64,000 nucleotides of DNA. Source: Craterostigma plantagineum. Its lineage: Eukaryota > Streptophyta > Magnoliopsida > Lamiales > Linderniaceae. The notes below the pieces were generated by a model, which saw only the letters and a list, made by a program, of their open reading frames with translations, did no database searches and was not told where the DNA came from. The stretch spans positions 1 to 64,000 of the forward strand of contig JAPQWV010001061.1 of NCBI GenBank assembly GCA_027422505.1, given 5' to 3'. A program made the translations under genes and the position numbers. Numbering within the stretch: position 1 is the stretch's first letter; each line of letters opens with the position of its first letter. Below are positions 33,818-44,881 of this stretch, piece by piece.

Positions 33818-34384
33818 AGAAATAACAAGAGGAGCAATAGATTTACTATATGCATGCTAGAATTACAAGAAAAGTCTTCATTGCTAATACTCTGATAACA
33901 TACTAGAAAAAAAAATTACTTCTGTAATCGAAGCTGACCACGCGAGAGCAAGCGGTAGTTATGCAATGAAGAAGAAAGGTCCTCGCAGACCCAACCCACA
34001 GCGACTTTGATGAACTGGCCCACCTGAACGGAATCGAGCAAACAATGAAATATTATTTACCGAAACTGGAGACAATACACACCAATGCGGATAAACTCTA
34101 TTTCCACGGGGTGGGCGCCCGCCAGCGTAAGGAATTCTTACAAGGTAACAGTTTCTTTTTCGAGCGTAGATAGATGCGCTTGGAGGAGTTGATGGGTGAG
34201 CGACAGCGATACATCAGGCGACGACGGGGCGAGCGATCATTGAAGAGTGACACAGGAAATTGGCATTGGACCGATGGCAACGCCAGCGTACAATGAAAAT
34301 GAAACGAAGTTCGCTGGCAATTGCTGAGGTGGAAAGGTCTTGACGCTTGCGTTTTAATGATCAAATTCGATGAAGGCAATCGCA
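33818..34384. other. Interior of the Mutator-like element, no assignable gene
   Basis: This is the region upstream of the FAR1-like frame, up to the right TIR. A 93-codon minus-strand frame (34098-34379) is Ser/Arg-rich and unrecognised. It may be the element's promoter or leader. Confidence 0.35.
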
Positions 34385-34716
34385 GACTGATGTACTGAAG
34401 AAAATCTCATATTACCGGCCGACGAGAGCCACATGGCCGGCGACAGACTGTGCTGACGGACGACGCTGGAGAATGGTGCCGAGGAGGACGGCAACGCCAA
34501 CGGGCGCTGAGGTGGATGTCTTTTGGTTTTGGCCGATCAAAGATACGTATGTGCGTATGCAATGGTTTTTGAATTATCAATTAACCCTAATTGTAATTAT
34601 TACCTAATTAAATTATTGTTTATTTTAAATTTAAGTCTGTAGTAAGTGATGATTTCGAAATATCACATATGGGTGCTCATATAAGGTGTTCACCCTGTGT
34701 ACACCATAAAATCTCT
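34385..34716 (-). repeat. Right terminal inverted repeat of the Mutator-like element
   Basis: This is the reverse complement of the left TIR, starting at CTGATGTACTGAAGAAAATC and ending CACCATAAAATCTC. It is somewhat longer than the left copy because of small indels in the outer part. Confidence 0.75.
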
Positions 34717-34745
34717 TATATATATATATATATAGAGAGAGCGAG

Positions 34746-35100
34746 AGGAATGCTATGGTGCTCACCTTATATGGGCACCTGCTGATTTGGCACTGATTCG
34801 TGCCAAATCAGCGTGCCACTTCAACATCAAATGTGACGTGGCATTAATCAACACATCTTAGGCGTTATAGATCGACACATATGATGCTTATGTGACATGT
34901 TCACGTGGAGTATATCAAGATCATACAACAAATGCCACATAAGACATGAACATGCCACGTCAGCATCATATGTGTCGATCTATGACACCTAAGATGTGTT
35001 GATTAATGTCACGTCACATTTGATGTTAAAGTGGCACGCTAATTTGGCACGAATTGATGTCAAATCAGCAGGTGCACATATATGGTGCTCACACATTCCT
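34746..35100. mobile_element. Foldback MITE
   Basis: Two arms of about 165 bp are inverted copies of each other around a centre near 34920. Shared words include AGGAATG at the tips, GCACCTGCTGATTT, CAAATGTGACGTG, TTAATCAACACATCTTAGG and ATAGATCGACACATATGATG. There is no coding sequence. Its tip TATGGTGCTCACC also occurs at the left TIR end of the neighbouring Mutator-like element, so the two may share a transposase. Confidence 0.82.
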
Positions 35101-35120
35101 TATATACATGCCTATACGAC

Positions 35121-36146
35121 TAGGGGTGAGCATTTAACCCGTCGGACCGGCCCACCCAATCGGTCCAACCTAACCCAGATCATAAGTATCGAGTTAACGG
35201 TTTGATGTGTTGGTTTGGGTTTCAAAAAGTAAAACTGCATATTTTGCAATTGGGTTTGGTTTTGTATTTTTAAAACCGCATAAAACCACACCCAACCGCA
35301 TTTTAAAATATACTTAGAATTTTACCATATTTATTCAATATTTCATAAATAATAGATATAACTCATAATAGTAGCGAGGCCAAAAATATTAATCACTACA
35401 ATACAAGAACATCGACTCATATTATGTAGTGAAATTTCTTTTTGATGTTTATCCAATGCAACTCTCCTCCTTTATTCAGAATTGGAATCAACAACTATAC
35501 ACTTGAAGTTTATAGAAGGCTAGTTAAAATTTTGAAATAAATATTTTCTTCTTCGAAGGGGAATTGGATACAAGGACATGGCCTAATCATAATACATTGC
35601 GTAAAGCTAAGTTCTAAATGATGATTTTTTAAAAGAAATCAAATATTATGTAGTAAAGAATTACCTGTATATCCAATGCAATCCTCATTCTTTATTCGGT
35701 GAGATCAAGAACTACAACACTTGATGTTTATAGAAGGCAAGTTAAAATTTAAAATCAAATTTTATTTCTTGTAAGGGATAAATCAAAATGAGGCACCTGC
35801 TTTAAATTTTATTTCTAATCAAGCTTCTTATCGGACTTTTATTATCTGTTACTATTATTTATTACTATGATAATAACATATCTGTATATAAACTTTTACA
35901 TTTGTAAATAGGTTAATGATATACCTTTTTGCTCTATCTATAATTTAGAATATTACTTTAATTTTCGTTATGATAAAAATAAATATTAAAACCGCGAAAA
36001 CTGCCTCAACCCAACCGCACATAAGCAAACCGCAATCTATCGGGTTAAGATGATCGGATTTGGGATATATTTTAAAAAACCGCAATACATTGGGTCGGGT
36101 TAATTTTTCTATAAAGATCGCCCAAACCGCACCGCGGTCACCCCTA
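35121..36146. mobile_element. Non-autonomous hAT-type element with 8-bp target duplication
   Basis: The ends are TAGGGGTGA and TCACCCCTA, and the flanks are perfect 8-bp repeats TATACGAC at 35113-35120 and 36147-36154. TAGGGGTG termini and 8-bp duplications are typical of hAT elements. The subterminal parts on both sides are rich in AACCGCA and GGGTT words that are inverted relative to each other. No transposase frame is present in the 1026 bp. Confidence 0.9.
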
Positions 36147-36154
36147 TATACGAC

Positions 36155-37130
36155 TACCAAATTCCCGCCACTTAAAATGCCAAGACCATTTCGGATTAAT
36201 CAAAAAATGGCTCTAGTAATTATGGCAATCTGTTGTATGTTGTGTATGAATTAGACTTTTTATGGTCTCTTTCCTCGTTGGACTTGCTTGCGGATGTAAA
36301 GTCAATGCTATGTCATGCATGACATAAAATGTGATGCAGTTGATATTGATACTACTCAAGTTTAAATTTTAAAAATAATATATACTCCCCTCTAACTCTG
36401 CAATTTTAACCGAGTGCATAATCGTTCAATGTATGGAGAGCAATTACTTGACTATCGAATTCGAAGGCAAATTAATCAACTCAAGGTGTTGTTTGTCAAC
36501 ACGATTAGAAAAATACATAAAATCAATATTGGAAAATACATGCTTATCATCGAGAAAATGACTTGTCGATTTCGAGTTTGAGTCTAAAAATAATTTTCGA
36601 GCTTGAGCCTAAAAACTGACTTGAATTCTTGTTTACATCCTTAAAAACAACTTCACTGCAAGTGTCTTAGATAGGTAGACAAGAAAACACCATTCTCCTT
36701 TCACTTTACGAAGTGTAAAATAAAATAAAAGTTTTCTTCAAGCACGTTTCACTACTAAATTAATTTAACTTGGCAACAGACTTAACTCAAAGCGGCTCCT
36801 CGCCACAACAGTTGCCATCATTAATCCCACTACTACACCAAATAAACCATTTGTAAAATGATGGGCTTCATCAAATATAAAAATAATTGATTGAGAAATA
36901 TGAACAAGTCAACATAATTAGGAACAAATAAACCAAAGGCGTGTGTGTGAACGTGTTTCAGCCTGCTGAGAAATTCGGTCTACGCGGCGTTTTTTATTTT
37001 AAGAAAATGATTCTTTGCCTACAAAATCGGGTTAAAACTGTAAATTCAAGTTAGTAAAATGTGGCACACACGTCAAATAGTACTTTTGTGGGGTCACAAC
37101 AAACTAACCTGCGAGTTTATTTTAAGTTTT
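36155..37130. other. AT-rich DNA, nothing recognised
   Basis: There are no coding frames of note, no repeats shared with other parts of the window, and no terminal motifs. Confidence 0.5.
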
Positions 37131-37559
37131 GGAAGATTTCTGTTCAGGCCCCTTAAAGTTTTCATTTAGCTGTCAGACCCTGTCAGAAAATAAATAAGTT
37201 TAAGAGACCCACTTTTGTAAAAATCTGAGTAAAGGACCCAAAAATAGAATTTGACGAAAATACCCTTTAGTCTTTTTTTTTTTCAGCGAAAGTCACAACG
37301 TGCTTTTAGGTCTTATATGAAGCGTCACTTTTACTTCATTGTATGTTATATAGTTACAGCATAGTGTTACTATACAAAACAGATACGTTATTTTTCAACA
37401 ACATTGTGTAATTTTGCTACTGCAAAACGTTATCAACAGAATTTTTTCAAACTAATTTTTCTTACACTGAATCGAGCACAAAAAAAATCCGATTGACCAA
37501 TCCAACCGATTCGACATGTAATGTTGGATTCACTATGATATTGACGATGCACGAGGTAG

Positions 37560-38570
37560 AATTTGTTTGTCTAATTAGGGTGCAAATTCGAAAAAATAGT
37601 GGTAAATCGAATCTAGATGTCGACATAAATTGCAAGTAATCGGTATAAATTCGAGGTACCCATGAGAAATCGAGGTCTATTTTACCTTATTGAGTCAATA
37701 ATGCCGAGATTTATGTAGTTTTCATCCATTTTTAGTGTCATTGCGACTTTCGTTATATTTTTCCCGATCCATTGGTTGACTACAGAATGTGTTATTTACG
37801 ACACACATATCGTTATTACCTTTCAGCGACGTGTTACTTCTAAGTCAACATTTGTTGTTAACCATAAGATATTTGTTGTTTTTTGCTATGGTATAAGTAT
37901 TTCTTTTTTACACGATTTAGGAAAAACATAATATCCATTTCTTTGCAACTAATCGATATAAATTCGAGGTACCTATGAGAAATTGAGGTCTAATTGACCT
38001 TATTGAGTCAATGACGACGTGATTTATGCAGTTTTCATCTTGCTTTTAATGTCGCTTGTGATTTTCGTTTCATTCCATTCGATCCATTACTTGTATACAG
38101 ACTGTGTTATTTACGACGAACAATTTGTTATTAACTTTCAGCGACGTGTTTACTCCTAAGTCAAAATTTGTTATTAACCATAAGACATTTGTTATTTTTT
38201 GCTATGTTATAAGTATTTCTTTTTTACACGAATTAGGGAAAATATAATATCCGTTTCTTGCAACTAATCGGTATAAATTTGAGGTACCCATTAGAAATTG
38301 AGGTCTATTTTATCTTATTGAGTCAATAACGACGTGACTTATGCAGTTTTCATCTGTTTTTTAGTGTGGTTTGTGATTTTCGTTCTTTTTATCCCGATCC
38401 ATTATTTGTATACAGAATGTGTTATTTACGACGGACAAGACGTTATTAACTTTCAGCAGTATATTATTTTTGAGTCAACATTTGTTATTACCCTGAAGAC
38501 ATTTGTTATTTTTGTGAAACATATCAACATTCATATGAAATTGACGATAGTTCTTGGGGTTTAGGACTTA
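37560..38570 (+). repeat. ~310-bp tandem repeat, array 1 (about 3 units)
   Basis: GTGTTATTTACGAC recurs at about 37790, 38103 and 38418, spaced 313-315 bp. Each unit also carries TTTCAGCGACGTG, TTGTTATTAACCATAAGA, CAACTAATCGGTATAAATT and TTATTGAGTCAATAACGA variants. Open frames such as 38334-38564 are read through AT-rich units and are not conserved between copies. Confidence 0.9.
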
Positions 38571-39530
38571 CGGGTTCGAGGTTAAGATTAAGGGTTTACG
38601 ACATGAAATTTTGGGAGAATGATCCACGACTTGTGCAGGTATTCTACAACCCTAAAAAAATTTGGGGTTCGGGGTTTAGGGTTTAGGGTTTCGGGCCTCG
38701 GATTTATCGTTTTGAGCTTAGTATTTTGTATTTGTGGTTTATAAATGTTATTAGTACTTAATGTTGACGTTTGAACATGTTTGTGGTGCAATTGTAATTT
38801 TATGTTCCATTGAAAGGGTTATAGTCTATGTTATGCAATGGAGGGCTACATGTTTATATATCTATTGAGATCAACATTCTTCTATTGACATCAAATTTCG
38901 CCTAATGTGTATTTTAAAGGAATGTGGTGATTAAACTTCATCAAATTATATATTTACATGAACATCCATATTAAACATCCAAAATAAAAGTGTATTATTG
39001 TACGAATTATCAAATTATTGACGTGGTACTAAATAACATTTATGAGGTATCAGTATTGATCAGTGTGTTATTAATTGAGTTCGAGTTGTTTTTTTAACCT
39101 AACGTGTGTTATTATTTCCAACTAATGTGTACAATTTTGAGAAAGTCCTGTAAATATGCTCTGACAATTCTGTTAAATTCTCTGACGGTAGAACCTTCTA
39201 GAATATTCTCAATGAAGTGTTTTTTTTTTTACATGTATATGTGTTATATTTGTTGTGTAAACTGTTACTCACTTCAAAAACGTTTTAGTCTTAGAGAAAG
39301 CTAAAATTTCTCAATTTCATGGTTACCGACTTATTTTTTCTTTTAATATTAAGACTCGTTTGATTCGATTTTATCTTATTCAGTCGCTTTTACCTTGTTC
39401 GGCCGTTAAAGTTGATATTGAATCGATTTCTGGACGAAATTTTTGATTTGGGGGTGGAAGCACGAATTCATTCGATACATAAAAAATTCATCTTTATTAG
39501 TAAGACCCATCTGAAATTGAGGACGGAAAA
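38571..39530. other. Spacer between the two tandem arrays
   Basis: Mostly AT-rich single-copy DNA. It holds a short TTTAGGGTTTAGGG stretch at about 38675-38690 among TTGGGGTTCGGGG words, resembling the plant telomere unit but too short to call an interstitial telomere. Confidence 0.5.
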
Positions 39531-40640
39531 ACTTTATTTAGTCACAAACAATGAGATTTATGCAGTTTTCCATCTGGTTTTAGTGTCGTTTCTGATTTTC
39601 GTTTTATTCCTTTCCATCCATTACTTGTATACAGACTGTGTTATTTACGACAAACAATGGGTTATTACCTTTCAGCGATGTGTTACTTCTAAGTCAAAAT
39701 TTGTTATTAACCATAAGACATTTGTTATTTTTTGCTATGTTATAAGTATTTCTTTTACACGATTTAGGGAAAATATAATATACGTTTCTTGCAACTAATC
39801 GGTATAAATTCGAGGTACCCATGAGGAATTGAGGTCTATGTTACCTTATTGAGTCAATGACGACATGATTAATGCACTTTTCATCTTGTTTTTAGAGTCG
39901 TTTGTGATTTTCGTTTATTCGTCGATCCATTACTTGTATACAAACTGTGTTATTTACGACAAACAATTTGTTATTACCTTTAAGTGACGTGTTACTTCTA
40001 AGTCAAAATTTGTTATTAACCATACGACAATTGTTATTTTTTGCTATGTAGTATTTATTATTTACACGATTTAGGAAAAATATAATATTCGTTTCTTGCA
40101 ACTAATCGGTATAAATTCGAGGTAACCATGAGAAATTGAGGTCTATTTTATCTTATTGAGTCAATAACGACGCGATTTATGCAATTTTCATCTGTTTTTT
40201 AGTGTCGTTTGTGATTTTCGTTCTTTTTCTCCCGATCCATTGGTTGTATACAGAATGTGTTATTTACGATAGACAATGCGTTATTACCTTTTCAGCGACG
40301 TGTTACTTCTAAGTCAATATCAGTTATTAACCATAAGATATTTGTTATTTTTTTATGTTATAAGTATTCTTTTTTACACGATTTAGGAAAATATAATATC
40401 CATTTCTTGCAACTAATCGGTATAAATTCGAGGTATCCATGAGAAATTGAGGTCTATTTTACCTTATTGAGTCCATAACAACGTGATTTATGCAGTTTTC
40501 ATCTATTTTTAGTGTCGTTTTTTGATTTCGTTCTTTTTTCTCCGATCTATGGGTTGTTTACAGACTGTGTTATTAACAATATATGGATCGTTATTTCTAA
40601 TGTAAGATGTGGTATTTTTGTGTGACGATTTGTTATTTAC
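39531..40640 (+). repeat. ~310-bp tandem repeat, array 2 (about 4 units)
   Basis: The anchor GTGTTATTTACGA lies at about 39636, 39945 and 40255, with a diverged copy (GTGTTATTAACAA) near 40565; spacing is 309-310 bp. Units are the same family as array 1. The fourth unit is more diverged and the array fades into single-copy DNA by 40640. Confidence 0.9.
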
Positions 40641-41040
40641 TAGAAGAGATGTGTCATACGTCACCAAGTGATTTGAAAAAACAAAAAAAATAAGTTAAGA
40701 TCCGGCAGCCTGTCGCCTCGCCTGTGGCCTCCTTCGAGCTCTACTACGACGACGGGTCAGGGTCGGACCTCGTCTGCTCACAAATGTCGAGATTATAGGT
40801 GGAAATCGAGCTTGAAGATTAGCTTGCTCGTTGGAGAAGATGATGGCAAAAGTTTTGCAATTTTTACATCTGTTAGGGGTAAATATGTCATATCGCGTAG
40901 TTTGGGTATTTTTCTCTAAGAATTTTGAAAAGCAGGTCCTTCATACTAAATGGAATTTGATTGGGGCCTGAACACTAGTTGAAAATATTATTAGGGCCTG
41001 ACTCGTAATTAACCCTAATTTCAAATGTGAAATTGGCAAC

Positions 41041-41280
41041 TGAGCATCTCATTTCATCATTCGTTCTCGGCAGTTTCCCACTCTGTTCCGTGTAGCACAA
41101 CGCAACACAAACCAAGCAGCTTACCAAAACTTTTCTCTTACCTTTCTTATCCATCCATCAATCTTTTCACGAGAACATTCTCAAAGAAAAGGATGCCCTT
41201 TTCAGATATTTATGCAAACCCCATATTCACCTTTTCCCCTTCTCTTGTAAAACAATCCATCAATTAGCTGATCATTAATC
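41041..41280 (+). promoter_or_regulatory. Upstream region and probable 5' UTR of the kinase gene
   Basis: The ~180 bp before the ATG are rich in C and T (for example TTCTCTTACCTTTCTTATCC at 41132-41151), as in many plant 5' leaders. No clear TATA box is visible. The repeat block ends at about 41020, so the promoter is compact or overlaps it. Confidence 0.4.
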
Positions 41281-43258
41281 ATGGGTAATTGCTTCGCTTC
41301 ATCGGCAAAAATCGGCGCTGCTCAGACTAACTCAACTCCTGGTAATTTAGCGTCACCTCTATCTCCCCTTCCTCCTTGTCAAGTTTCTCAATCATTGTAA
41401 AATTGTGCAGAAACATCAAGAATTCCAAGCAAGAACAGCAACAGCAACTGTAGCTGTTCGGCGCAATCTTCTTCTTACAGCAGAAAAAGCAGCGGCGAGA
41501 GCCTACCTACTCCAAGATCTGAAGCTGAGATTCTCTCCTCTCCCCACGTTAAGCCCTTCTCCTTCAACGAACTGAGGGCCGCCACCAGAAATTTCCGGCC
41601 GGACAGCCTCCTCGGCGAAGGCGGATTCGGCTGCGTCTTCAAGGGATGGATCGACCAGCAAACCCTAACTCCGTCGAGGCCGGGCTCGGGCCTCGTCATA
41701 GCAGTTAAGAAGCTGAAGCCCGAGGGTTTTCAAGGCCACAAGGAATGGCTGGTATGTATCTACTACATATAGAAATTGATGGGTCAATCAATTGATTCCA
41801 TGTTTAAGATCTTGTGATTGATTGATTTGATTGGCAGACGGAAGTTAACTATTTGGGGCAATTGCATCACCCAAACTTGGTTAAGCTGATTGGGTATTGC
41901 TCTGAGGGCGAAAATAGGCTTTTGGTGTATGAGTTCATGCCTAAAGGAAGCCTGGAGAATCATTTGTTCAGAAGTAAGTATTTTCCTCGCACAGTTATCA
42001 ATCATACCTTATGATGATGTAAAGAAAATTTTCTCTAAAGAAAATAAAAATCAATTGATGTTTTTCAGGAGGGCCGCAGCCGCTATCTTGGGCTACGAGG
42101 ATGAAGGTGGCGATTGGCGCCGCTCGCGGGCTAGCGTTCTTGCACGAAGCAGAAGAGCAAGTCATTTATCGGGATTTCAAGGCCTCAAACGTTCTGTTAG
42201 ATTCGGTACGTTTATTTATGTATTTAGTTTTTTTTTTTTTTTTTTTTCTGGTCAAATCCGTTGGAATAAAGTAAACAAATCTTCCAAAATTAGCTCAAAC
42301 CGTTTCATTTCCTTATGCGCGAAAATAGGACTTCAACGCCAAGCTGTCTGATTTCGGCCTGGCCAAGGCGGGTCCCACTGGCGACCGAACCCACGTGTCG
42401 ACCCAAGTCATGGGCACGCAGGGATACGCTGCACCCGAATACGTAGCCACAGGTCAGCAAGCAAATATTAGAAATTGAGGATTTCATCCTAAAACCAATT
42501 CTGGTGCTGCACTCTTGATATATAGGCCTTGTCTTGCCTACCCCACTCGGGTACCCAAGTCCACTCATTGTGTGACATGTGGCACTAATATTGATTGAAT
42601 TGCACCTAAAATGGGTTATTGTAGGGTACTGTGTAAGAGGACACATGTCTAAAATTAGGGGACTAGGTTATACCGAAGTGGGTATGCAAGTCAAAACCTT
42701 ATATGATATATATATATATATATATATATAATTCATTATGAAAGTTCAATCTGTTCGACGTGGACATTTTTATAATCTCAACAGCATTAGAAGCTCGAGA
42801 ATGGAAAATGACAATTTCACCCTTGAACAGGTCGATTGTCGGCGAAGAGCGATGTGTATAGCTTCGGGGTGGTCCTCCTCGAGCTCCTCTCGGGTCGAAG
42901 GGCGCTGGACAGGACGAAAGTTGGGGTGGAGCAGAACTTGGTGGATTGGGCCAAACCCTATTTGAGCAATAAGAGGAGCCTATTTCGTATTATGGACACT
43001 AAGCTCGAGGGACAATACCCTCAGAAGGCGGCCCTCGCAGCCTCTACGGTGGCCCTACAGTGCTTGAGCAACGAGCCTAAGCTGAGGCCTCGAATGGCCG
43101 ACGTTCTGTCTACGCTCGAAGACCTTCAGAACACAAAGGGACGGGTGAGGTCGCACTTGAGGCCCGAGGTTGTTCGGGTCGAACCGATGCTCAAGTCGCC
43201 CGTCGTTGGATATGATTCCGCCGAGCGCAAAGGGACGGCGGTGCAGAAAGTGAGGTGA
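41281..43258 (+). CDS. Receptor-like cytoplasmic kinase, RLCK-VII/PBL type (APK2/PBL2-PBL3-like)
   Basis: Six exons with GT-AG introns: 41281-41341, 41411-41751, 41838-41973, 42069-42205, 42329-42452 and 42831-43258, giving 408 residues. The N-terminus MGNCFASS has Gly2 and Cys4, the usual myristoylation and palmitoylation sites for plasma-membrane anchoring. A Ser-rich linker precedes the Ser/Thr kinase domain: glycine loop GEGGFGCV (89-96), ATP-binding Lys120, Glu136, catalytic VIYRDFK with Asp215, DFG Asp233, and activation segment Thr250 and Thr255 before APEY. Kinases of this family relay signals from immune and developmental receptors. The sequence most resembles the PBL2/PBL3 (APK2) branch, judged from memory. 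The activation segment reads [10 protein letters not shown] where relatives commonly have STKV(I/M)GTHGY. Intron 5 (378 bp) contains an AT microsatellite. It is the only apparently intact host gene here. Confidence 0.95.
42704..42730. repeat. (AT)n microsatellite in kinase intron 5
   Basis: A run of about a dozen AT units inside intron 5, not affecting the exon frame. Confidence 0.85.
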
Positions 43259-44320
43259 GACTCTGCCTACTGTTGTAGAGATTTTGTGTAATAGTATTTA
43301 TACGTTTGAGGTTTAGAGTCCATCTTGAGTGGTGACGATGCTATCTATATATGTGTAAATTGTATTTATTGAGTATGCTATTGACCATGAATGCCTTTTT
43401 TTTTCTTAACTAGCACAATGTTGGGTATTTTTTGGCTCTTGGTATTTCATTTCGAGGAGTCTTTGCTCATGCTGGTCGTTGTACGAGGTTCAATCGACAT
43501 TACTTGATTACTTAGCGCATGTATACATATATGTTCCGTCTTTCCCACGTTTCAATTCAGTACGATACATATCGATTCTGAACCTCACTGTCAACTATAT
43601 GCACGGAGTAAACGAAACGAAAAACATTTAAAAAGGACAAGTCTAATTTAGAGAACTTCGAAGATTTAATAATTACTATGAACTAGTAAGTTGAATATTA
43701 CTATTTTAAATAAGTAGATGTATGTAATCTAGAAGAGGGGTCATTTAAAAACTTTTGTAGTTAAGCTAAGAATGAAGATTTTGAAGGTTGAATGGTAGCT
43801 TGTAACATTTTATTTCGTGTTTGTAATTTAAAAAAAATATGCTTCTAATGAAAATAAATGAAATTATTTATCTGTAATATCTATACTCTTTTATAAAAGC
43901 CTAATGTGGATAAATTTGGGAAATGGTATGTCAATTAACCGATCAAATTTTTCTCTATTAGTAACTATTAAAGAATATAAAAAGTTATTAAATCACGTAG
44001 CCTTTTAACCTCGTAAAAATTGTCTCATTCAATTGATTGTATATCAATCATTCAATTGATAGTATATCAATTATTAAAATCATGTACAATAGATTAATTT
44101 ATTTTATTGCACATTAATAGGATACGCTAAAAATATCAGTATATATAATATTTCTTAATATAGTTTTTTAGTAGTTAAAATAATGAAAATAATAAATATT
44201 GATAATACATAAAAATAATAAGTACCTCAAAGTGAAGTCTATCAGTGGCAAAATATATATCGTATCAAATGACACCAAGAACCCCCCAAACACTCCAAGT
44301 GCCGTTAAGAACCAATTATG
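43259..44320. other. 3' flank of the kinase gene; AT-rich intergenic DNA
   Basis: This holds the probable 3' UTR (first few hundred bases) and AT-rich DNA. The stretch ATATCTATACTCTTTTATAAAAGC at 43878-43901 has some likeness to Helitron 5' ends, but no 3' end was found. No gene is supported. Confidence 0.4.
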
Positions 44321-44325
44321 GAAAG

Positions 44326-44796
44326 TGTTAGGATATGCGGAGGTCTCCGATAAATATATTTGCCCGAAAATGACTATAATAAATAAAAGAGACGAAAAAT
44401 AAATTTGGACAGTGAACACGAGATTTATATGGTTTGGTCAGAATGACCTACGTCCACGGGCCGGAGGTAGAACTTCTTTATTATGTGGAGTGATTACAGA
44501 CACGTGCACTGACGTGATACAAAAGCAGCTACACAACTAGGAATAAGCTCCAAAGAAAATGGTATGAGGCGAGAGAGATCTTGCTGTATCTGGTGGCGTT
44601 CTTTCTCTTCGATTCAACTGCAATTTATAGACATACATCGGCATTGATTTTGCATGTGAACTGACAAGTAATCAACTTTTGACCGAAATTTGGCGCAGCT
44701 TTCTTTTGCTTCTTGTTTTTTGTATTAGGCGCCCACTTTCCTTTCCAGCTATATTAGTTGAATTTTTAATGGTTAAAGAAACAAGCTCACCCAACA
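44326..44796 (-). repeat. Copia 2: 3' LTR (471 bp)
   Basis: It begins TGTTAGGATATGCGG and ends CACCCAACA on the plus strand. It matches the right LTR on either side of the Cassandra insertion. It has the intact site TTAGGCGCCCAC where Cassandra entered the other LTR. Confidence 0.92.
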
Positions 44797-44881
44797 AATC
44801 TCCACCTTGAGCTTGATTCTAGAAATCACTCCACCTTAATTTCGAATACCTTTATCTCCCTCCGACCTTAACCCTGACGGG

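Larger units (their letters stand above)
22484..34716 (-). mobile_element. Mutator-like element with long TIRs, split by an LTR element
   Basis: The outer ends are long inverted repeats (22484-22775 and 34385-34716) with matching terminal words GAGATTTTATGGTG and CACCATAAAATCTC. Inside the right end a minus-strand FAR1-type DNA-binding domain is visible (33393-33817). Long terminal inverted repeats plus a FAR1/MULE-type protein fit the Mutator superfamily. Subtracting the Athila copy B and the LTR fragment leaves about 2.2 kb, so the MULE catalytic core is missing. I could not find a clear 9-bp target duplication because both flanks are TA/GA-rich. Confidence 0.65.
37131..41020. repeat. Element-like block holding two tandem arrays
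   Basis: The edges carry similar words in inverted orientation: GTTCAGGCCCCTTAAAGTTT with ATTT-rich sequence on the left, and GGGGCCTGAACACTAG and GGGCCTGACTCG on the right. The block contains both ~310-bp arrays and the sequence between them. I cannot assign a transposon class, and no target duplication was found. Confidence 0.45.

Noticed and set aside
38675..38695. Interstitial telomere repeat
   Set aside because: Only two to three TTTAGGG-like units among degenerate GGGTT words, too short to be meaningful.
38334..40442. Open frames of 61-128 codons in the tandem arrays
   Set aside because: They follow the repeat unit, are not preserved from unit to unit, and are AT-rich noise.
37560..40640. 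CRISPR array
   Set aside because: Repeat units are 310 bp, contiguous and without spacers, and the DNA is plant nuclear.
42305..42646. Antisense frame across the kinase gene
   Set aside because: It is a shadow of exon 5 and the following intron on the opposite strand.
43878..43901. Helitron 5' end
   Set aside because: Weak similarity to TCTATACT-type starts, but no 3' hairpin with CTRR end was found.
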